The position numbers and the translations under genes were made by a program. A DNA stretch of 64,000 nt from Gemmatimonadaceae bacterium (GTDB lineage Bacteria; Gemmatimonadota; Gemmatimonadetes; Gemmatimonadales; Gemmatimonadaceae). The notes beneath the pieces were generated by a model, which was not told where the DNA came from, made no database searches, and was given only the letters and a program-made list of their open reading frames with translations. The DNA lies in contig DASUHB010000034.1 in NCBI GenBank assembly GCA_036273715.1, forward strand, positions 62,001 through 126,000, given 5' to 3'. Shown here piece by piece: positions 1-7,741 of this stretch (positions are counted from its first letter, which is position 1; every line of letters starts with the position of its first letter).

Positions 1-889
1 GCGCAAGCACACTGATCGCTTCCGCGTTGGCTTGCGGTTGCGCCGGCTGCGGAGCACCAAAACGCCCGCCTTCCGGCGCCGGAATGCCGGTCTGCGCGGC
101 CTGAATCTCAACGTTCTCCGGGAACGCCGCCGCGCTCTCGATGTACGAGCGGCGCTCATCGATCCGACCCCGAATCGCCGCGAACTCAGGCACTTCGCTC
201 GTATAGAGGCGCGTCACATCGATGACGGCCGCGCTGTCGGGACCGTACGCCTCCACGTTGAAGATCGCAACGATGGGCGCATAGTTGGACGCCTCGACCG
301 ACCGGTAGACCGCGAGCGACGAATCGGCGGTGATCGAGAAGGTCGGTGACCGGAGAATGATGCGATCGCCATCGCGCTGCCACACGAGCGTGCGTTCGCC
401 GAACTCATCGCCCCCATACTCGCCGAAGCCGCCTCGCGGCTGATCGGGCTCTGCTGCAGCCGCCCGATCGTACCGGCCGACGAGGAGCATGTCGACGCCG
501 AGCTGTTTCTGCGGGATCTCGAAATAGAGACGGTCGCACTGGACGTGGACGATGAACATGCCGCGATAGGTCTTCGCGGCGCGCGTGATGACGCGATCGT
601 AGGGCCGCGGGCGCGGTGCGCCGGTCGCAACCTGACGGGCGGCACCGGTGTCTCGCGCGGCTGCGGCCGCTGCCGCAGCGGGTGCCGCTCCGCCGGGTGC
701 GCCGGGTGCGCCACCGCCACCACCTCCTCCTCCGGCTCCGCATACCGCTCCGCGCGCCGGGCGCTGCTCCGAGATCATTGCTGTTGCGGGCTGCCGTACG
801 GGCTCAGGCGCCTGCTGACTAGGTTTGTGGGCGCAGGCAGCCGCGGATGCGGCCGCCAGTGCCAGGGCGGGAAGAAGTTTTCGATTCAT
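1..889 (-). CDS. Zinc-dependent metalloprotease lipoprotein (DUF5118/DUF5117 family), N-terminal part
   Basis: This frame starts at the ATG at 889 and runs off the left edge, so only about 296 codons are visible of a family usually longer than 800 residues. The N-terminus has a hydrophobic stretch ending in a lipobox (AASAAAC), so an outer-membrane or periplasmic lipoprotein is predicted. A Gly- and Ala-rich linker follows. Next comes a segment typical of the DUF5118 domain (TYRGMFIVH, then LYFEIP and DMLLVGRY) and the start of DUF5117 ([14 protein letters not shown], then [12 protein letters not shown]). In this family the zinc-binding HExxH lies further downstream, outside the window, so catalysis cannot be judged. 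The gene is divergent from the LD-carboxypeptidase. No clear Shine-Dalgarno sequence precedes the start. The family call is from motif memory and is fairly secure. Confidence 0.75.
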   Translation of the reverse strand, partial: MNRKLLPALALAAASAAACAHKPSQQAPEPVRQPATAMISEQRPARGAVCGAGGGGGGGGAPGAPGGAAPAAAAAAAARDTGAARQVATGAPRPRPYDRVITRAAKTYRGMFIVHVQCDRLYFEIPQKQLGVDMLLVGRYDRAAAAEPDQPRGGFGEYGGDEFGERTLVWQRDGDRIILRSPTFSITADSSLAVYRSVEASNYAPIVAIFNVEAYGPDSAAVIDVTRLYTSEVPEFAAIRGRIDERRSYIESAAAFPENVEIQAAQTGIPAPEGGRFGAPQPAQPQANAEAISVLA

Positions 890-1153
890 CACAGAGGTGG
901 ACCGCCGGAGATGAGTAGAGCGCCCGACTCGACCAGCGGCAGGTCGAGATGGACAAGGGAGGCGACAAGCTAACGACGCACGACGGGGCCGATTCGCTGA
1001 AGCATTATTCATCGCGGTTTCACACATTCGCCAGAGTGTGCGTCCATCAATTTGCAAGGGCATTTTCGTCTGGCGACGCGCCCTTCGAGCGGTGTAGCAT
1101 TGGCTATAGGCCCGTCAGCGGCCGCAGACCTCGTTCGACTCACTGGTCACCCC

Positions 1154-2269
1154 ATGATTTCTGACGGCGGCGACAAACCCGCGCCCCTCATCAAGCCGCC
1201 CGCGCTCGTCAAAGGCGACGCAATCGGAGTCGTCGCGCCGTCGTACGCGCCGCGTCCCGGGTGGCTCGTGCGCGGCGTGAAGGCGTTGGAGCACGTCGGC
1301 TTCAGCGTCGTGCTCGACCCCGAGATCTCGAAGGGCCGGCGATTCAAGCGCGCCGAAGATGAGCGGCGCGCCGAGAATTTCATGGGCGTGTGGCTGGATC
1401 CGAAGGTCAAAGCCGTGGTCGGCGGCACAGGCGGCTATGGCGCGGTGCGTATGCTGCCCTATCTCGAGCCGGAGATTTTCCGCCGCAACCCAAAACCGTT
1501 CGTCGGCTACTCGGACATCACGGCGCTCCATCTCTGGCTCATGCGCCGAGCAGGCCTCCGCGTTTTTCACGGGCCCACGGTGGACGATCTGATTCCGAGC
1601 GCGCGCGACCCGACGATGGCCTCGCTGCTCAACGCGCTCATGATCCCCAAACCGCCGGCGAAGCTGGGCAAGGGCATGGCGCGCGTGCTGCGGCCCGGGC
1701 GCGCGACGGGCCGTCTCATCGGCGGCAACCTGTCGTTAGTCCAGCAGACGATCGGCACGCCGTACGAAGTCGATACGCGCGACGCGATCCTCTTCCTCGA
1801 GGAAACGCGCGATCCGATGAGCGTGCTCGACGAGCGGCTCGTGCACCTCCGCGCCGCGGGCCTGCTGCGCGCGGTGAAGGGCATCGTGTTCGGCCAGCTC
1901 TCGATCGACCGCTCGGAGGAAGATGAGTTCGAGGACTTCCTGCTCGACCTGGTCTCGGACCTCAACGTGCCGGTGCTCGCCGACTTCCCGGCCGGACACG
2001 AGGTGCCGAACCTCACCGTTCCGTTAGGCACCGAGGTCGAGCTGGTGGCCGAGGACGCCGGAGGCTGGATCGCCTACCGCGAGGATGCGCTCGAGGAGGC
2101 GCCGCGCGAGGCGCCCGCCGCCAAGGACGCCGCGGCGCCGCCGAGCGCGCCGCCGCCCAACACGACCTCGCCGAACGCGAGCTTGCCCAACGCAGCATCG
2201 CCGAACGCGAGCCCGCCCAACGGCGAGTCCGCCGAGCCGGCGCGGGAGCCGGCGGCGACCGCCCGCTGA
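1154..2269 (+). CDS. LD-carboxypeptidase (peptidase family S66, LdcA/MccF type)
   Basis: A 371-residue serine peptidase of the S66 family, whose members cleave L,D bonds of murein peptides (LdcA) or microcin C-like adducts (MccF). The nucleophile motif is seen as GYSDIT, the glutamate as FLEETRDP and the histidine as PAGHEVPN, matching the Ser-Glu-His triad in order. No signal peptide is visible, so a cytoplasmic role in murein recycling is inferred. An in-frame ATG at 1052 would add 34 unconserved residues; the start at 1154 places the conserved core (KGDAIGVVAPS) close to the N-terminus, as in the family. The C-terminus carries a 60-residue Ala/Pro-rich tail with five PN pentapeptides that is not part of the enzyme fold. 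Whether the substrate is murein or a peptide antibiotic cannot be decided from sequence. Confidence 0.88.
   Translation: MISDGGDKPAPLIKPPALVKGDAIGVVAPSYAPRPGWLVRGVKALEHVGFSVVLDPEISKGRRFKRAEDERRAENFMGVWLDPKVKAVVGGTGGYGAVRMLPYLEPEIFRRNPKPFVGYSDITALHLWLMRRAGLRVFHGPTVDDLIPSARDPTMASLLNALMIPKPPAKLGKGMARVLRPGRATGRLIGGNLSLVQQTIGTPYEVDTRDAILFLEETRDPMSVLDERLVHLRAAGLLRAVKGIVFGQLSIDRSEEDEFEDFLLDLVSDLNVPVLADFPAGHEVPNLTVPLGTEVELVAEDAGGWIAYREDALEEAPREAPAAKDAAAPPSAPPPNTTSPNASLPNAASPNASPPNGESAEPAREPAATAR
2156..2230 (+). repeat. Five tandem PN-x3 pentapeptide repeats in the LD-carboxypeptidase tail
   Basis: Twenty-five consecutive codons read PNTTS, PNASL, PNAAS, PNASP, PNGES: five 15-bp units that always begin with Pro-Asn. 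They lie in a disordered Ala/Pro-rich extension after the catalytic domain. Slippage of a 15-bp unit could change the copy number between strains. Confidence 0.8.
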
Positions 2270-2273
2270 CAGC

Positions 2274-2756
2274 CTAACTCGAAGACCGGGCGCGCACCGG
2301 ATCCAGACCCCTAACCGCCGCGCGCGCCGTCTCGCTGTCCATCATGTACCGCCCGACGGCCTCCACCACGGCGGCCGGCAGCGGCACCTTCGCGAAGCTC
2401 TGCCGCGACACGCATACCAGCACCTGATACGCCGCCGCGTGCAGCGATGCGCCGTCCGCATCGAGCACATCGAAATTGATCGTCAGCGACGACTCGCCGA
2501 CGCGGCTGAAATACGTCGCCACCTCGAGACGGTCGTCCAGGCGCGCGGGCCGGTAGAACTCGGTGTGCATGACCTTGCGCGGCAACCAGATGTCGTAGCG
2601 CTCGAACATCTCGCGGAACGGCAGCCCGCACGCGCGAAAGATCTCCGTCTCCGCGAGCTCGTAGAAGCGGATGTACGCGCCGTAGCAGATGATGCCGGCG
2701 AGATCGATGTCGCCCCAGCGAACGTATTCGGCCACCACGAACGGCGTCTTGGGCAT
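2274..2756 (-). CDS. Acyl-CoA thioesterase of the 4-hydroxybenzoyl-CoA thioesterase (hotdog) family
   Basis: A single hotdog domain of about 160 residues. The N-terminal signature WGDIDLAGIICYGAYIRFYE aligns with the family pattern in which an Asp and a Gly-Tyr pair sit near the thioester; the Asp is present. The family hydrolyses acyl-CoA or acyl-ACP thioesters in the cytoplasm; the substrate is not predictable here. The start at 2756 (MPKTPFV) places the first beta-strand right at the N-terminus. A longer GTG start at 2819 would add 21 unconserved residues. The stop codon TAG sits inside a copy of the GTTAGGC word. It is convergent with the LD-carboxypeptidase, 4 nt away, with no obvious functional link. 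Confidence 0.8.
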   Translation of the reverse strand: MPKTPFVVAEYVRWGDIDLAGIICYGAYIRFYELAETEIFRACGLPFREMFERYDIWLPRKVMHTEFYRPARLDDRLEVATYFSRVGESSLTINFDVLDADGASLHAAAYQVLVCVSRQSFAKVPLPAAVVEAVGRYMMDSETARAAVRGLDPVRARSSS

Positions 2757-2875
2757 GCGATGAATGTAGGGCGCGCCGGCGCTCGTGTCACGCGAGACTG
2801 GCCCCCACCCCACGCGCACGTTAGTTATTCCGATGCGAGCACGACGCGTCCAATGCGCGCTCGCGTGGAGAACCC

Positions 2876-3367
2876 ATGGAGAATCACGAGTCCACCGGCC
2901 GACGTTCTTTTCTCCGCGCCGCCCTCCTCGGCGCCACGGCGTTGGCGCTGAGCGGACGCGATCTGCTCGCCGCGCAAGGCGCTCACGATGGCCCCGGCGA
3001 CGATATGCCCGATGCCGCGAAGAAAGTGCTGCGCGAGCATTTCGGCGCGCGTTCCATCAAAGATGGGCACGTGAGCCTCGATCTCCCCGAAGTCGCACCC
3101 GACAGCCGCGAAGTCCCGATCTTCATCGAGACCGATCTCCCGATGGATCCCGACCACTATGTGAAGGCCATCCATCTCGTGGTCGATCACAACCCCGACA
3201 TCTACGTCGCCGGCTTCGAGCTCACGCCTGCGTTAGGCAAGGCGTCCATCGACACGCGCATCAAGATGCGGCGCAGCTCCCAGGTGCGCGCCATCGTCGA
3301 AACCAGTCGCGGCGAGCTGTGGTGGGCGCACAAGCTCGTCTACACCACGCTCAACGGATGCGTGTGA
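2876..3367 (+). CDS. soxY: SoxY-type sulfur carrier protein with Tat signal and shortened swinging arm
   Basis: SoxY carries sulfur intermediates on a C-terminal cysteine in periplasmic thiosulfate oxidation, as a dimer with SoxZ. The 163-residue protein begins with a twin-arginine signal (RRSFLRAALLGATALALS) and continues with the SoxY Ig-like fold (IFIETDLPMDPDHYVKAIHL, then FELTPALGKASIDTRIKMR). The C-terminus is odd: it ends NGCV instead of the usual GGCGG arm, so the carrier cysteine is penultimate. GGAG lies about 6 nt before the ATG. soxZ follows after one base and a metallohydrolase overlaps that. No soxA, soxB, soxX or soxC is nearby, so a quinoprotein-associated or alternative sulfur-carrier role is possible. 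Confidence 0.82.
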   Translation: MENHESTGRRSFLRAALLGATALALSGRDLLAAQGAHDGPGDDMPDAAKKVLREHFGARSIKDGHVSLDLPEVAPDSREVPIFIETDLPMDPDHYVKAIHLVVDHNPDIYVAGFELTPALGKASIDTRIKMRRSSQVRAIVETSRGELWWAHKLVYTTLNGCV

Positions 3368-3368
3368 C

Positions 3369-3716
3369 GTGACCTCCGTCGCGGGCCCCCTCACCGGCGA
3401 TGCGCGCATTCTGCTGCCGCCCGGCATCCAGAAAGACAGCGTGATCTACGTGCGCGCGCTCGTCGCGCATCCGATGTACACGGGGTTCTCGCGCGACGAA
3501 AAGGGCGCGCTCATCCCCGAGTACTACATCAAGACGGTCGAGATCACGTACGGCGGGCGCCGCGTCGCGCGCTTCGCCTGGACGTCGGGTATCAGCCGGG
3601 ATCCGTACGTCGCCTTCCCGTTGCGCGCGACGCACGAAGGCCCGCTGCACATCGCATGGACCGACACCAAGGGCCGGGTCTATACGCAGACTGCCGCCAT
3701 CGCCTTCGGCGGTTGA
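3369..3716 (+). CDS. soxZ: SoxZ, partner of the SoxY sulfur carrier
   Basis: A 115-residue SoxZ domain with no signal peptide; in this family it is exported folded with SoxY through Tat. Recognisable blocks are HPMYTGFSRDEKGALIPEYY, ITYGGRRVARF and the closing HIAWTDTKG. The start is GTG at 3369, one base after the soxY stop, so translational coupling is expected. The last bases overlap a TTG start of the next gene. SoxY and SoxZ fix the interpretation of each other. Confidence 0.88.
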   Translation: MTSVAGPLTGDARILLPPGIQKDSVIYVRALVAHPMYTGFSRDEKGALIPEYYIKTVEITYGGRRVARFAWTSGISRDPYVAFPLRATHEGPLHIAWTDTKGRVYTQTAAIAFGG

Positions 3717-4810
3717 CGCTGCGACGAGCGATGGCCGCCGCCATCGCGCTGCTCGCAGCGCGCGGCGCGCATGCCCAACAGACGATCGTCCCGCGGACCC
3801 TGAGCGCGGATTCGGCCACACGCGCGGCGATCGCCAGCCGGTATCCGCGCGACCGCTCGGATACGTTGCCCGCCTTCCCGCTGCGCGAGCTCGCGCCGGG
3901 CGTCTACGCGGTCCTCGGCGACACGGGCCGGGGCGTGGAGGGGAGGCCTAACGCAGGCTTCGTCGTCACGCCAGCCGGCGTCGTCGTCATCGATGCGCTC
4001 GCCAGCCCGGGCGAAGGCCGCGTGCTGATGCGCACCATCCGCACGGTGACCCGGGCGCCGGTGCGCTATCTGGTCCTCACGCATCACCATCCGGACCACA
4101 CCTTCGGCGCCATCGTGTTCAAGCGCGCAGGCGCGCGCGTGATCGCGCACCCCGATCGGCGCACGCTGGCCAACATCGATGGCGACGACCGGCTCGCCAG
4201 CGACTGGACCGGCGTCATGGGTCTCGAGCAGATGCGCAGCTTCGCCTACGCCGATACGCCGGACATCCCGGTGCGGCGCGACACGATGCTCGTCGTCGGC
4301 GGACGCCGCATCGAGATCGTGCGCCCCGGTCCGGCGCACACCGCGGGCGATCTCATGGTGTGGCTGCCTAACGAGCGGGTGTTGTTCGCCGGAGATGTTC
4401 TCGTCGAAGACGGCGTCTCGATGATGGTCGACGGCAGCTCCGCCGCGATGCTCGGGGCGCTGTCGCGCATTGACGCACTCGATCCGCGCGTGGCCGTGCC
4501 CGGACACGGCCGCCTCGCGACGCACCCGGCAACCCTCGTTGCGACCACGAGATGCTACGTGCTCGCGCTCCGCGACACGATGCGGCGCGCGGTCGCCGAC
4601 GGCGTCCGCATGGGCCTCGCGCTCGACCAGCTCCCTCAGGCCGACCGCGACCGGCCGGTGTCGCTGCACTCGCGCCTGCGCCGGAACGCGGTACGCGTGT
4701 ACAGCGAGATGGAGCAATCGCTCCTTGGCTCCTCTCCGTCCAAAGCGGCCCTGGCAGCGGAGGCGAGGCAGCTCTCCGCCTGCCCGCAGTCGGGCTCGAA
4801 CGTTCGATAG
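3713..4810 (+). CDS. Exported MBL-fold metallohydrolase linked to soxYZ
   Basis: A 365-residue metallo-beta-lactamase-fold hydrolase. The metal-binding motif is THHHPDHT (H-x-H-x-D-H), followed by a conserved His in GPAHTAGD, Asp in FAGDVL and the final His in VPGHG, so the dinuclear site looks complete. The start is debatable. A TTG at 3713 overlaps the soxZ stop and gives a good signal peptide (TLRRAMAAAIALLAARGAHA); ATG at 3731 would drop the positive n-region. I prefer TTG. Similar hydrolases (SoxH, or the quinoprotein-relay zinc metallohydrolases) occur beside SoxYZ-like carriers, so it probably acts on a carrier-bound or small thiol ester in the periplasm. The exact substrate is unknown. 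Confidence 0.8.
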   Translation: MTLRRAMAAAIALLAARGAHAQQTIVPRTLSADSATRAAIASRYPRDRSDTLPAFPLRELAPGVYAVLGDTGRGVEGRPNAGFVVTPAGVVVIDALASPGEGRVLMRTIRTVTRAPVRYLVLTHHHPDHTFGAIVFKRAGARVIAHPDRRTLANIDGDDRLASDWTGVMGLEQMRSFAYADTPDIPVRRDTMLVVGGRRIEIVRPGPAHTAGDLMVWLPNERVLFAGDVLVEDGVSMMVDGSSAAMLGALSRIDALDPRVAVPGHGRLATHPATLVATTRCYVLALRDTMRRAVADGVRMGLALDQLPQADRDRPVSLHSRLRRNAVRVYSEMEQSLLGSSPSKAALAAEARQLSACPQSGSNVR

Positions 4811-5004
4811 GTCGCACCGCTGCTCCTCGATTTAGCCGCCCCCGGACAGCGTTGCCGGGTTGCGCTCGAGGTTCTCAAGGGTCGCCGTACCGATCCGATA
4901 CTCCAGGGTGACCGCGAAGCACATCGGCGGCCGTAGCAACCACTTGGCCCGGTTCGGCAGGCTGCCGCGCCCAATTGTCCTCCGCGAGACAGGTCGCTTT
5001 CGAC

Positions 5005-6981
5005 ATGCACTGGCTAGTCCAGATCGCCCAGCGCGCGAACTTGCCGCGCGCCGAGACGCTCGATATTGCCGCCGACATGTCCACGCCGATGGCGTGGGCC
5101 GGCGTCGAACAGCATTGCGGGTTGGGCGAAGACGTACTCGTGCGCGCCGTTGCCGCCGCGACCGGACTCGAGGTTGCGAAGTTCGCGGATGCGCATCCCC
5201 CGGCGCGCCGCTTGGTGCCGGATCGCATCGCGCGCCGGTGGAACGTGGTGCCTCTGCGCGAGACCGACAAGCACATCGTGGTCGCGACGAGCGATCCATC
5301 CAACGTCGAAGCCGAGCAAGCCATCGCGTTCGCCTCGGGTCGTCGGGTGATGTTCGAGATCGCGAGTCCTGCGATGTTGCACGCTGCGCTGGCGGTGCCC
5401 GGTCAACCGATCGCGCCCTCGACCTCGACGCCGATCAACGGCACGAAACCGGTCAGCGCGACGGGTGCTGTGCTCGACGCTGCGGGCGTTGCGCAGGTGG
5501 CGGATCGGCTGATGGCCGACGCGATTGCAGCCGGCGCCAGCGACGTGCAGTTCGAGCCGGCGAAGACCGGCGGCATGGTGCGGTTTCGCATCGACGGCGT
5601 GGTTAGGCCGTACGCCGAACTCGAGACGGCGGAGTTCGAGCGCCTCGTGGCGCGGGTGAAGGCGCTGGCGCGCCTCGCGACCGCCGTGCGGACGCGTCCG
5701 CAGGAAGGCAAGATCAAGGTGGCGACCGGCGCCGCCGCCGGAATCGAGTTGCGCGTGGCGACGATCCCGACGCGCGATGGCGAGCGCGCGACCGTACGCA
5801 TTCCGACGGCCGGAGACGCGCGCACGCTCGCCGATCTCGATGCGATGCCCGACGATCTCGCGCGGTTGCGCGAGCTGTGCGCGGCGCGCGCCGGCCTCGT
5901 GCTCGTGTGCGGCGCTCCCGGCTCCGGTCGTACGACCACCGCGTACGCGTTGGCGCGCGAGGTGGTCGGCCGCGGCACGCCGGTCACGAGCATCGAGGAT
6001 CCGATCGACAGCTGCGTGCCGGGCGTCTCGCAGATGCAGGTCGACATCCGCACCGGTCTCACGGCGGCCGCGCTCGCGCGCGAAGCGATGGCCGCGGACG
6101 GCGCTGCGATTCTGGTGGGTGAGCTGCGCGACCGCGAAACCGCCGACCTCGCCGTGCAGGCAGCCACGACCGGGCATCTCGTCATCGCCGTCCTGCAGGC
6201 ATCGAGCGCGCTCGGCGCGATCGATCGGTTAGGCGAGCTGGGTCTTGGCCGCACGCGCATCGCCGCCGCGTTGCACGGCATCGTGGCGCAGCAGCTGCTC
6301 CGCCGCGCCTGCACCGCGTGCGGCGGGAGCGCCGTCGGCCAGGCGTGCGCCTCCTGTGGAGGCAGCGGATTGCGCGGGCGCGTGCCGATATTCGAGATCG
6401 TCGCGACGACGCCGCCGCTGCGCGAGCTCATCGCCGATGGCGCCCCGCCGTCGGCGCTGCATCGCAGCATCGGGGCTGCGGGTTCGCGCTCGATCGAGGA
6501 AAGCGCGGCCGCGCGCATTGCCGCCGGCCACACCACCGCCGGCGAAGCCGAGCGTGTGTTAGGCGTGGCGCCGCACCCCGGCGCCGCCGGGAAGCCGGCC
6601 GAGCCGCGCCGCGTCCTCGTCGCCGACGATGACGAGATCGAGCGTCACCTCGCGTGCACGCTGCTCGCCCAACAGGGATTCGAGCCGCACCAGGCGTGCG
6701 ACGGCGCCGTCGCGATCGAGATGCTCACTTCCGAGCGCCGTTTCGCCGCGGTGGTGCTCGACCTGCACATGCCGCGCGTGGACGGCCGCTCGGTGCTGGC
6801 CCACATTCGCCGGACGCCGGCGCTGGCCACGCTCCCGGTGATCGTGCTCACCGGGTCGGGCGACTCGCGCACCGAAGTCGAGATCATCGACGCCGGCGCC
6901 GACGACTACCTGTCGAAGCCCGCCGACCCACCCCGGTTCCTCGCCCGCATCCGCGCCGTATTACGCCGGGCCGCCGCCTAA
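5005..6981 (+). CDS. Degenerate GspE/PilB-like ATPase fused to a C-terminal response-regulator receiver domain
   Basis: A 658-residue fusion. Residues 1-130 resemble the N-terminal domain of type II secretion/type IV pilus ATPases (GspE/PilB). Residues 150-520 are the ATPase core, including GELRDRETADLAVQAATTGH and a four-cysteine zinc site (ACTACGG and ACASCGG) near residue 440. Residues 535-655 are a complete receiver domain with VADDDE, LDLHMP (phosphoryl Asp near 585) and a Lys in SKPAD. The motor looks impaired: Walker A reads GAPGSGRTTT with Arg in place of the invariant Lys, and the usual TLHTN His box reads VLQAS. A regulatory pseudo-ATPase is therefore inferred. ATG 5005 is preferred over TTG 4975 because conserved sequence begins just after it. 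It heads an operon with HPt, receiver and kinase genes; the stop TAA is part of a GCCTAACG word. Confidence 0.8.
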   Translation: MHWLVQIAQRANLPRAETLDIAADMSTPMAWAGVEQHCGLGEDVLVRAVAAATGLEVAKFADAHPPARRLVPDRIARRWNVVPLRETDKHIVVATSDPSNVEAEQAIAFASGRRVMFEIASPAMLHAALAVPGQPIAPSTSTPINGTKPVSATGAVLDAAGVAQVADRLMADAIAAGASDVQFEPAKTGGMVRFRIDGVVRPYAELETAEFERLVARVKALARLATAVRTRPQEGKIKVATGAAAGIELRVATIPTRDGERATVRIPTAGDARTLADLDAMPDDLARLRELCAARAGLVLVCGAPGSGRTTTAYALAREVVGRGTPVTSIEDPIDSCVPGVSQMQVDIRTGLTAAALAREAMAADGAAILVGELRDRETADLAVQAATTGHLVIAVLQASSALGAIDRLGELGLGRTRIAAALHGIVAQQLLRRACTACGGSAVGQACASCGGSGLRGRVPIFEIVATTPPLRELIADGAPPSALHRSIGAAGSRSIEESAAARIAAGHTTAGEAERVLGVAPHPGAAGKPAEPRRVLVADDDEIERHLACTLLAQQGFEPHQACDGAVAIEMLTSERRFAAVVLDLHMPRVDGRSVLAHIRRTPALATLPVIVLTGSGDSRTEVEIIDAGADDYLSKPADPPRFLARIRAVLRRAAA

Positions 6982-6983
6982 CG

Positions 6984-7370
6984 ATGCCGACACCCACCGG
7001 TACCGCCGCCGATGCCTCGGCGGTCGAGCTCGACCGCGCGCTCGAGCGCCTGCGCCGCTTCGGCGGCGATGCGCTGCTGCGCGACATGATCGACCTGTTT
7101 CTCGAGCACGCGCCCAAGCGCATCGCGGCCTCGCGCGACGCGCTCGCGGCGAACGACCTCGCGCCCGTCCGTCTCGCCGTGCATTCGTTGGTCTCGAGCT
7201 GTGCACAGTTAGGCGCCGAGCAGATGCGGCGCCTGAGCGCCGAGGCCGAACAGGCCGTGGCGACGAATCCGGACGCGCTCGCCGGCCTCCTCGAGGCGCT
7301 CGAGCGCGAGTTCGCCATCGTGCAACCGCTCCTCGTCTCCGCCCGGCCGCACGCCGGCCCAGCATCATGA
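6984..7370 (+). CDS. Histidine-containing phosphotransfer (HPt) protein
   Basis: A 128-residue four-helix HPt domain that relays phosphate between a kinase or receiver and another receiver. The phosphorylatable histidine lies in LAVHSLVSSCAQLGA, equivalent to the family AHxLKGSSxxLGA; the usual Lys-Gly after the His is Val-Ser here. The preceding segment DMIDLFLEHAPKRIAA is also typical. It starts 2 nt after the upstream fusion gene and its stop overlaps the ATG of the next receiver (ATGA), so all four genes of this block are probably co-translated. No membrane or DNA-binding segment is present. Confidence 0.85.
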   Translation: MPTPTGTAADASAVELDRALERLRRFGGDALLRDMIDLFLEHAPKRIAASRDALAANDLAPVRLAVHSLVSSCAQLGAEQMRRLSAEAEQAVATNPDALAGLLEALEREFAIVQPLLVSARPHAGPAS

Positions 7371-7741
7371 AGACCATCGCGGTCGTCGAAGACAACGCCG
7401 ACAACCGGCTGTTGCTGCGCGCGCTGCTCGACGAGCGCTTCCGCATCGTCGAGTTCGAGACCGGCGCCGATGCTGTCGCGGGCCTGCCCGACGCCGGCGC
7501 CGAAGTCGTGCTGCTCGACATCTCGCTGCCCGGCATGGACGGCGTCGAGGTGCTCGCGCGCCTGCGCAATGATGCGCGCACGGCACGGCTTCCGGTCGTC
7601 GCCCTCACCGCGCACGCCATGGCCGGCGACCGAGAGAACTATCTGCGCGCCGGATTCGACGAGTACGTCACCAAGCCCATCGTCGATGAAACGGTGCTCT
7701 TCGATGCGATCGATCGCCAGTTAGGCAAGAGCGCCGCGTGA
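7367..7741 (+). CDS. Single-domain response regulator (receiver only)
   Basis: A 124-residue CheY-like receiver with no output domain. The acidic pair is in VVEDNADN, the phosphoryl Asp in LLDISLPGMDG, the Thr in ALTAHA and the Lys in VTKPI, so the site is complete. The start ATG overlaps the HPt stop, and the TGA stop overlaps the GTG start of the kinase. The phrase ALTAHAMAGDRENYLRAGFD is characteristic of receivers in hybrid-kinase phosphorelays rather than of motility CheY proteins, so it is likely the intermediate or terminal acceptor in this operon. Confidence 0.9.
   Translation: MKTIAVVEDNADNRLLLRALLDERFRIVEFETGADAVAGLPDAGAEVVLLDISLPGMDGVEVLARLRNDARTARLPVVALTAHAMAGDRENYLRAGFDEYVTKPIVDETVLFDAIDRQLGKSAA

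Noticed and set aside
4832-4924. Minus-strand 30-codon frame starting ATG 4924 and ending in a Gly-Gly-Gly tail, resembling a small RiPP-like precursor.
   Set aside because: No ribosome-binding site, no modifying enzyme genes nearby, and the length is within chance expectation for this composition.
4811-5004. Possible c-di-GMP riboswitch before the GspE-like gene.
   Set aside because: Only short GGACAGC- and GGGTTGC-like pieces are present; the required order of conserved GEMM elements is not found.
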